6,687 nucleotides of DNA. Source: Prevotellaceae bacterium (lineage in GTDB: Bacteria; Bacteroidota; Bacteroidia; Bacteroidales; UBA932). Made by a program: the position numbers and the translations under genes. How positions within the stretch are numbered: the stretch's first letter is position 1; the number at the start of each line of letters is the position of its first letter. Below are positions 1-4,191 of the stretch, piece by piece. The DNA lies in NCBI GenBank assembly GCA_031289895.1, contig JAITOP010000296.1, positions 1 through 6,687 on the forward strand, in the 5' to 3' direction. Below the pieces are notes generated by a model. The model was given only the letters and a program-made list of their open reading frames with translations. It was not told the origin of the DNA and searched no databases.

Positions 1-2
1 TG

Positions 3-92
3 AGCAAAGCTGAAAAAGAACCGATAGTTCCAAACACAAGCGAAGAAAACCGCAGAAAAAACCGACGAGTGGAATTAAAAATTAAGAATTAA
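3..92 (+). CDS. OmpA-family protein, C-terminal end only (5' end outside window)
   Basis: Reading from base 3 gives 29 codons ending at TAA 90-92; the gene begins left of the window. The peptide reads PIVPNTSEENRRKNRRVELK near its end. The pattern PI.PN.(T)EENR.KNRRVE is typical of the last strand and helix of OmpA-like peptidoglycan-binding domains, in which the conserved Asn-Arg-Arg-Val-Glu closes the domain. By family knowledge such proteins sit in the outer membrane or periplasm and tether it to peptidoglycan. Only the tail is visible, so the barrel or other N-terminal domains cannot be described. The final codons (ELKIKN-stop) are built from a 7-bp AATTAAA/AATTAAG array, so the native end may have been altered by repeat insertion. 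A terminator follows directly. The family call is fairly sure; the specific protein is unknown. Confidence 0.7.
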   Translation, partial: SKAEKEPIVPNTSEENRRKNRRVELKIKN

Positions 93-107
93 AAATTAAG
101 AATTAGA
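73..107. repeat. Heptamer array, AATTAAA/AATTAAG, five units
   Basis: Five consecutive 7-bp units at 73-79, 80-86, 87-93, 94-100 and 101-107 read AATTAAA, AATTAAG, AATTAAA, AATTAAG and AATTAGA. The array overlaps the last six codons of the OmpA-like gene, supplies its stop codon, and ends where the terminator stem begins. It belongs to the same AATTnnn heptamer family seen four times in this intergenic region. Confidence 0.85.
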
Positions 108-131
108 GGGTGCTGATTGCGCCCTTTTTTT
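107..131 (+). terminator. Rho-independent terminator of the OmpA-like gene
   Basis: Stem AGGGTGC (107-113) pairs with GCGCCCT (119-125), seven pairs including one G-U wobble, around the 5-nt loop TGATT. The T run spans 125-131. It lies 15 nt after the stop codon of the upstream gene and on the same strand, so it most likely ends that transcript. Confidence 0.8.
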
Positions 132-144
132 GTTGATTTGAAAA

Positions 145-300
145 GGCATACAGATAAATCAATTACGAATTACACAAATTACGAATTACGAGGCACACGG
201 ATAAATCAATTACGAATTATCAATTACGAATTACGAAAATTACGAATTACGGGGCACACAGATAAAATCAATTACGAATTATGAAATTACGAATTGTGCC
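145..300. repeat. Three-copy composite direct repeat carrying AATTACG heptamers
   Basis: A 16-17 bp leader of consensus GGCAYACRGATAAATC occurs at 145-160, 192-207 and 253-269. Each copy is followed by AATTACG-type heptamers: four units in copy 1, six in copy 2, four in copy 3, with occasional 1-2 bp slips between pairs. The third copy ends in GTGCC (296-300), the reverse complement of the GGCAC that opens copies 2 and 3. No reading frame is apparent here. The unit looks like a simple-repeat expansion rather than a CRISPR: spacers are absent and the copies are themselves internally repetitive. Confidence 0.8.
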
Positions 301-308
301 GAATAGCA

Positions 309-404
309 CGTCATTGCGAGGCACGAAGCAATCCAGAAGGAGAATTAAGAGTTAAGAGTTAAGAATTAATATTTCTGGATTGCTTCGCTACGCTCGCAAT
401 GACG
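309..404. repeat. Long inverted repeat (MITE/REP-like palindrome) with heptamer loop
   Basis: The left arm 309-338 begins CGTCATTGCGAG and ends CGAAGCAATCCAGAA. The right arm 373-404 is its reverse complement apart from a few bases in the middle (GCA against CGTAG). The sequence GTCATTGCGAG...GAAGCAATCC resembles a palindromic dispersed repeat that I recognise from many unrelated bacterial genomes; this recollection was not checked. The 34-nt loop is made almost wholly of heptamers. No transposase or open frame lies inside, so it is a non-autonomous or inert repeat. Confidence 0.75.
343..370. repeat. Heptamer array, AATTAAG/AGTTAAG, four units, inside the palindrome loop
   Basis: Units AATTAAG (343-349), AGTTAAG (350-356), AGTTAAG (357-363) and AATTAAT (364-370) run without interruption. 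The array occupies nearly the whole loop between the two arms of the inverted repeat 309-404. The AGTTAAG variant is not seen in the other arrays. Confidence 0.8.
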
Positions 405-435
405 ACTGCGCCCTGAATGGGCAACTTAATATAAT

Positions 436-452
436 GTATAGCAACACTATAC
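436..452. other. Small inverted repeat GTATAG-CAACA-CTATAC
   Basis: A perfect 6-bp inverted repeat with a 5-nt loop at 436-441 and 447-452. Directly after it, ACGAAACAAA occurs twice (451-460 and 463-472). There is no T tract, so it is not a terminator. It could be a protein-binding site or chance; nothing in the context decides this. Confidence 0.3.
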
Positions 453-530
453 GAAACAAAAAACGAAACAAACAGAGTGCGGAGCAAAAAGATTATTAGA
501 ACTACAACCACCCACCCGCACAACATGAAT

Positions 531-558
531 AATTGAGAATTGAGAATTGAAAATTATG
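531..558. repeat. Heptamer array, AATTGAG, four units
   Basis: Units AATTGAG (531-537), AATTGAG (538-544), AATTGAA (545-551) and AATTATG (552-558) are contiguous. This is a fourth AATTnnn array, with its own variant, in the same gene-free stretch. Confidence 0.8.
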
Positions 559-585
559 AGATTGTTAATTGAAAGAATCTTTATA

Positions 586-720
586 ACTTTACAAACTTTA
601 CAAACTTTACAGACTTTACAAACTTTCTATCTTTACAAACTTTCTGACTTTATAAACTTTCTAACTTTACAAACTTTCTGACTTTACAAACTTTCTAACT
701 TTACTAAACTTTACTAACTT
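586..720. repeat. Tandem ACTTT tract, about 16 units, 8-9 bp period with 17-bp super-period
   Basis: ACTTT or a one-base-short version recurs about every 8-9 bp from 586 to 720, separated by ACAA, ATAA, CTG, CTA or ACTA. Between 639 and 698 the spacing alternates 8 and 9, giving a 17-bp higher-order unit (ACTTT-CTR-ACTTT-AYAA). The tract ends about 55 bp before the thrS promoter -7 element. It is upstream of the predicted transcript start, so it is probably not part of the thrS leader. No protein-coding potential was seen. Confidence 0.85.
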
Positions 721-775
721 CTTGCCGATAACAAAAAAAAATATAAAAATTAATACGTAATTCATAATTGTTTTG

Positions 776-783
776 TATCTTTG
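776..783 (+). promoter_or_regulatory. Bacteroidetes-type -7 promoter element of thrS
   Basis: TATCTTTG matches the TAnnTTTG -7 consensus of the Bacteroidetes primary sigma factor. No clear TTG -33 box is seen at the usual 19-21 bp upstream spacing; that stretch is only AT-rich. Transcription would start near 788-792, leaving a leader of about 20 nt before the thrS ATG at 810. The site falls inside the leftward extension of the thrS frame (TTG at 768), which argues against starting translation there. Confidence 0.7.
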
Positions 784-809
784 CAGGCTTTTTTAATAAG
801 AAAATTATA

Positions 810-2747
810 ATGATAAAAATTACATTTCCTGATAATAGTATACGTGAATATCAAGAAGGCACAACGGGTTTCGAGATTGCGCAAGGCATTAGCCAGCGTC
901 TTGCTGCCGACGTACTTTCCGTTTCGGTGAACGGCGAAGTGTGGGATTTAAACCGACCGATAGATGTTGACGCAAGCATAAAACTTCACAAATTTGACGA
1001 TGAAGAGGGCAAACGCACTTTTTGGCATTCGTCATCGCATCTTATGGCAGAAGCCTTGCAAGCCATTTATCCACAGGTGAAATTTGGAATAGGTCCAAGC
1101 ATTGAAAACGGTTTTTATTATGATGTTGATTTAGGCGAAACAAGTCTGGTAGAAGCCGATTTAGCCGCTATCGAAACAAAAATGCTTGAATTTGCACGTA
1201 CAAAAGAACATTTTGTATGCCGCTCGGTGAGTAAAGACGAGGCTCTTAAAACATATATCGCAAAAGGCGACCAGTACAAAATAGAACTTATTACCGATTT
1301 GCAGGACGGAACAATTACTTTCTACGAAAACGGAACTTTTACCGACCTTTGCCGTGGTCCGCATTTGCCCGATACAAGCCTCATAAAAGCGGTAAAACTA
1401 ACAGCAATTGCAGGCGCATATTGGCGTGGAAATGAAAAAAATAAAATGCTTACACGCATCTACGGAATAACTTTTCCGCAAAAAAAATTGCTGGACGAAT
1501 ATTTACTGCTGCTTGAAGAGGCTAAAAAACGCGACCACAGAAAAATAGGAAAAGAATTGGAATTATTTACATTTTCGCAAAGAGTAGGGCAGGGGCTTCC
1601 GCTGTGGCTGCCAAAAGGAGCTGCATTGCGCGAAAAACTTGAAAACTTTTTACGAAAAGTACAAAAAGATTACGGATATTTGCCCGTTATAACTCCACAT
1701 ATCGGACAAAAAGAATTATACGTAATATCCGGACATTATGCAAAATACGGAAAAGATTCGTTTCAACCGATTCACACACCGCAGGAAGGCGAAGAATTTT
1801 TGCTGAAACCGATGAATTGTCCACACCATTGCGAAATATACAGGAGCAAACCACGCTCGTATAAAGATTTACCTTTGCGTCTGGCAGAATTCGGAACAGT
1901 GTATCGTTACGAGCAAAGCGGTGAACTGCACGGACTTACACGTGTGCGCGGATTTACACAAGATGACGCTCACATATTTTGCCGCCACGACCAGTTAAAA
2001 GAAGAATTTTGCAAAGTAATAGATATTGTACTTTATATATTCAAAACATTAAAATTTGATAAATACGAGGCTCAAATATCACTTCGCGACCCGAAAAATA
2101 AAGAAAAATACATAGGCAGCGACGAAAATTGGGAAAAAGCAGAACAGGCAATTGCCGAATCGGCAGCCGAAAAAGGATTGCCCACAACTATCGAAATCGG
2201 CGAGGCGGCATTTTACGGACCTAAACTCGATTTTATGGTTAGAGATGCAATAGGTCGCAAGTGGCAGCTGGGAACGATACAGGTTGATTATAATCTTCCC
2301 GAACGTTTTGAACTTGAATACACAGGCGCAGACAATGCCAAACATCGTCCGGTAATGATTCACCGCGCACCGTTTGGTTCGATGGAACGTTTTGTGGCGG
2401 TATTGATTGAACATACAGGCGGAAAATTTCCGTTGTGGCTCACACCCGAACAATTTGTTATTATGCCGGTGAGCGAAAAATACAATGATTTTGCACAAAA
2501 AGTTTTGAATGTCCTAAATAATTCCGATATTCGCGGTTTCATAGATGACAGAAACGAAACGATAGGCAAAAAAATACGCGAAAACGAATTGAAGCGAATC
2601 CCTTATCTGCTGATAGTTGGAGAGAAAGAAGAAGGCATAAATTCGGTATCGGTGCGCAAACAAGGCGACGGCGATAAAGGAACGATGACAGTAGAAAAAT
2701 TTATCGAAACTGTTAAAATTGAAATAGAAGAAACATTGAAAAATTAA
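810..2747 (+). CDS. thrS: Threonyl-tRNA synthetase
   Basis: Class II aminoacyl-tRNA synthetase that charges tRNA-Thr with threonine in the cytoplasm and edits mischarged serine. From ATG 810 it has 645 residues, the normal length for full bacterial ThrS. Domains in order: TGS (about 1-62); editing domain (about 65-225) with HSSSH (His73, His77) and CRGPH (Cys181, His185); catalytic core (about 245-540); anticodon-binding domain (about 545-645). The zinc ligands expected from E. coli ThrS are present as Cys337 (MNCPHH), His388 (DDAHIF) and His518 (MIHRAP). Motif 2 (VYRYE...RVRGF) and motif 3 (GSMERF) are intact. An in-frame TTG at 768 would add 14 residues, but it lies upstream of the promoter element and the added peptide is atypical; MIKITFPD is the usual family start. 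No Shine-Dalgarno is visible, as is normal in this phylum. First gene of the thrS-infC-rpmI-rplT operon. Confidence 0.97.
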   Translation: MIKITFPDNSIREYQEGTTGFEIAQGISQRLAADVLSVSVNGEVWDLNRPIDVDASIKLHKFDDEEGKRTFWHSSSHLMAEALQAIYPQVKFGIGPSIENGFYYDVDLGETSLVEADLAAIETKMLEFARTKEHFVCRSVSKDEALKTYIAKGDQYKIELITDLQDGTITFYENGTFTDLCRGPHLPDTSLIKAVKLTAIAGAYWRGNEKNKMLTRIYGITFPQKKLLDEYLLLLEEAKKRDHRKIGKELELFTFSQRVGQGLPLWLPKGAALREKLENFLRKVQKDYGYLPVITPHIGQKELYVISGHYAKYGKDSFQPIHTPQEGEEFLLKPMNCPHHCEIYRSKPRSYKDLPLRLAEFGTVYRYEQSGELHGLTRVRGFTQDDAHIFCRHDQLKEEFCKVIDIVLYIFKTLKFDKYEAQISLRDPKNKEKYIGSDENWEKAEQAIAESAAEKGLPTTIEIGEAAFYGPKLDFMVRDAIGRKWQLGTIQVDYNLPERFELEYTGADNAKHRPVMIHRAPFGSMERFVAVLIEHTGGKFPLWLTPEQFVIMPVSEKYNDFAQKVLNVLNNSDIRGFIDDRNETIGKKIRENELKRIPYLLIVGEKEEGINSVSVRKQGDGDKGTMTVEKFIETVKIEIEETLKN

Positions 2748-2784
2748 AAATATTATTAAAAATATTATTAAAAATAAATTATTA
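2747..2784. repeat. AT-rich 12-bp direct repeats in the thrS-infC spacer
   Basis: AAAATATTATTA occurs at 2747-2758 and again at 2759-2770, followed by a degenerate third copy to about 2784. The repeats start at the last base of the thrS stop codon and fill most of the spacer. An unstructured A/T-rich leader upstream of the infC start is a plausible consequence. Confidence 0.65.
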
Positions 2785-2797
2785 TTAACTAAATTTT

Positions 2798-2802
2798 GGA
2801 GG
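2798..2802 (+). promoter_or_regulatory. Strong Shine-Dalgarno GGAGG deciding the infC start
   Basis: GGAGG at 2798-2802 is followed by an 8-nt spacer and then ATA at 2811, a good ribosome-binding distance. It overlaps the TTG codon at 2796, so it cannot serve that start. thrS and rplT have only A/T-rich leaders without such a motif, and rpmI has at best a weak AAG. That makes this site exceptional within the operon and in a phylum that seldom uses Shine-Dalgarno pairing. Confidence 0.6.
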
Positions 2803-2810
2803 ATAAAACA

Positions 2811-3431
2811 ATAGCAACACCTTTTCACAAAAAGCCTTTTAAACCTAATCCTAATTATGACAGGAACAGGAACAGCAATTACAACCGCTCTTATCAAAAT
2901 AACAGGGGTAAGGAAGACGAAAATCATATTAATGAAGAAATAATAGCGTCGAAAGTGCGGCTTGTAGGCGATAATATAGAAAATCCGGGAATTTATACAC
3001 TTGCCGAAGCAATTAAACTTGCAAAACAACTGAATCTGGATTTGATTGAAGTTTCGCCCGGTGCAGAAGCACCTATTTGCCGAATTGAAGATTATCAAAA
3101 ATTTGTGTATCAACGCAAAAAGAAAGAAAAAGAACAAAAAGCAAAAGCGACTAAGGTTGTGGTTAAAGAAGTTCGTTTTGGTCCGAATACCGACGAGCAT
3201 GATTATCAGTTTAAACTGAAACATGCAAAAAGTTTTTTGGAAGAAGGCGCAAAAGTGAAGGCTTATGTGTTTTTTAAAGGACGCTCGATATTGTTTACAC
3301 AACAAGGCGAAATACTGCTGCTGCGTTTTGCAAACGACTTGGAAGAATACGGCAAAATAGAACAAATGCCCAAACTCGAAGGAAAACGAATGACTATTTT
3401 TATGAATCCAAAACCAAAAAAGAAACCGTAA
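2811..3431 (+). CDS. infC: Translation initiation factor IF3, probable non-ATG (ATA) start
   Basis: IF3 binds the 30S subunit, prevents premature joining of 50S, and checks start codon and initiator tRNA. From ATA 2811 the protein has 206 residues. Residues 1-38 are a basic, Asn/Arg-rich, probably disordered extension. The N domain starts at HINEEI (about 40-105) and includes RLVGDN and SPGAEAPICRI. A Lys-rich linker (101-112) leads to the C domain (113-200) with KEVRFGPNTDEHDY, FKLKHA and VKAYVFFKGRS. No in-frame ATG exists before codon 186, and no GTG or TTG in codons 1-48. The start must therefore be ATA 2811, TTG 2796 or ATT 2793, all downstream of the in-frame stop at 2790-2792. GGAGG 8 nt before ATA favours 2811. 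E. coli infC uses AUU for autoregulation, so a rare codon is plausible here. The protein family is certain; the start is inferred. Confidence 0.93.
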   Translation: MATPFHKKPFKPNPNYDRNRNSNYNRSYQNNRGKEDENHINEEIIASKVRLVGDNIENPGIYTLAEAIKLAKQLNLDLIEVSPGAEAPICRIEDYQKFVYQRKKKEKEQKAKATKVVVKEVRFGPNTDEHDYQFKLKHAKSFLEEGAKVKAYVFFKGRSILFTQQGEILLLRFANDLEEYGKIEQMPKLEGKRMTIFMNPKPKKKP

Positions 3432-3465
3432 TAAATTTTATAATAACAATTAAATATTAAGCAAG

Positions 3466-3660
3466 ATGCCAAAAATGAAGACAAATTCCGGCGCAAAAAA
3501 AAGATTTGATGTAACCGGAACAGGAAAAATTAAAAGAAAACACGCTTACAAAAGCCACATCTTGACCAAAAAAACGAACAAACGTAAACGTAATTTGACG
3601 TATTCGGCAGTGGTGGACTCTACCGACGAAAAACGTATGAAATTACTTTTGGTTGAGTAA
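3466..3660 (+). CDS. rpmI: 50S ribosomal protein bL35
   Basis: A 64-residue basic protein of the large ribosomal subunit, the usual length for bL35. The start MPKMKTNSGAKKRF is the family signature. It is followed by TGTGKIKRKHAYKSHILTKK and a Lys/Arg-rich stretch, then the acidic-hydrophobic end KRMKLLLVE. It lies 34 bp downstream of infC and upstream of rplT, the conserved order. The leader before ATG 3466 (ATTAAGCAAG) shows only a weak AAG and no strong Shine-Dalgarno. The whole protein is present and nothing is missing. Confidence 0.97.
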   Translation: MPKMKTNSGAKKRFDVTGTGKIKRKHAYKSHILTKKTNKRKRNLTYSAVVDSTDEKRMKLLLVE

Positions 3661-3764
3661 CTTATAGTAAAAATGTTTTTAAAGTAAAATTATTTGTTTA
3701 ACCCGAATGAACGGTAAAAAAAGATTCTGAAAAGAACACCGACATTCAAAAAAAAATTAAAATT

Positions 3765-4109
3765 ATGCCACGTTCAGTAAATGCAGTAGCATCAAGAGCA
3801 AGAAGAAAAAAACTGCTCAAATTAACAAAAGGTAACTTTTTAGCCCGCGCCAACGTGTGGACAGTCGCTAAAAACACCTACGAAAAAGGTTTAACCTACG
3901 CTTATCGCGACAGAAAAGCAAAAAAGAGAACATTCCGCGCCTTATGGATACAACGCATAAACGCAGGCGTACGCCAATACGGAATGACATATTCAGAATT
4001 TATGGGCAAAGTAGCCGCCAAAAAAATCGCGCTAAACCGCAAAGTGTTAGCCGATTTGGCAATGAACCACCCGCAAGCATTCGAAGCTATTGTGAATGCT
4101 GTGAAGTAA
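3765..4109 (+). CDS. rplT: 50S ribosomal protein bL20
   Basis: A 114-residue 23S rRNA-binding protein needed early in 50S assembly; length and ends match the family. The basic N-terminal extension MPRSVNAVASRARRKK, the VWTVAKNTYEKGLTYAYRDR segment, the ALWIQRINA helix and the C-terminal LNRKVLADLAMNHP..F motif are all present. The start at ATG 3765 is fixed by the universal MPRSVN opening. It follows rpmI after a 104-bp gap, wider than the 34-bp infC-rpmI gap. In several bacteria bL20 represses this operon by binding its mRNA; whether that happens here cannot be told. It is the last gene of the operon, followed by a hairpin terminator. Confidence 0.97.
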   Translation: MPRSVNAVASRARRKKLLKLTKGNFLARANVWTVAKNTYEKGLTYAYRDRKAKKRTFRALWIQRINAGVRQYGMTYSEFMGKVAAKKIALNRKVLADLAMNHPQAFEAIVNAVK

Positions 4110-4133
4110 TGGATTTTTTATTGATTGCAATGT

Positions 4134-4168
4134 AAAAACAGGCAACCTTAGTGGCTGCCTGTTTGTTT
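4134..4168. terminator. Bidirectional hairpin terminator between rplT and the peptidase gene
   Basis: AAACAGGCA (4136-4144) and TGCCTGTTT (4156-4164) form a perfect 9-bp stem around an 11-nt loop. On the plus strand T-rich sequence follows (TTTGTTT, 4162-4168). On the minus strand the A run 4134-4138 reads as TTTTT after the stem. It sits in the 82-bp gap between two converging genes, so it can stop transcription from both sides. Confidence 0.85.
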
Positions 4169-4191
4169 ATATAATTTATGACAATTCAAAA

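Noticed and set aside
145..300. Possible CRISPR array
   Set aside because: The repeats are direct but the intervals are more of the same heptamers rather than unique spacers of constant length, and no cas gene is present.
410..422. GCCC-TGAAT-GGGC hairpin as a terminator
   Set aside because: The stem is only 4 bp and no T run follows it.
93..767. tRNA or other structured RNA in the gene-free stretch
   Set aside because: No cloverleaf, CCA end or conserved T-arm was found; the visible structure is explained by repeats.
768..809. Extended thrS start at TTG 768, adding 14 residues
   Set aside because: It lies upstream of the -7 promoter element 776-783 and the likely transcription start, and the added peptide is not seen in ThrS proteins; ATG 810 gives the usual MIKITFPD start.
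2079..2498. 139-codon minus-strand frame, and similar short ones at 1161-1364, 2360-2569 and 3263-3496
   Set aside because: All lie wholly or almost wholly antisense to thrS, infC or rpmI, with Phe/Cys-rich translations typical of shadow frames.
2514..3365. 283-codon open frame on the minus strand
   Set aside because: It runs antisense across the thrS end, the spacer and infC; its Phe/Ile/Cys-rich translation is what antisense of Lys/Glu-rich coding sequence yields. No family match and no start signal.
3688..3696. Possible internal TAnnTTTG promoter upstream of rplT (TTATTTG)
   Set aside because: The two leading bases of the consensus do not align (AT instead of TA), and no -33 box is seen.
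3944..4135. 63-codon plus-strand frame overlapping rplT
   Set aside because: It is the +1 shadow of rplT, whose own frame matches bL20 over its full length.
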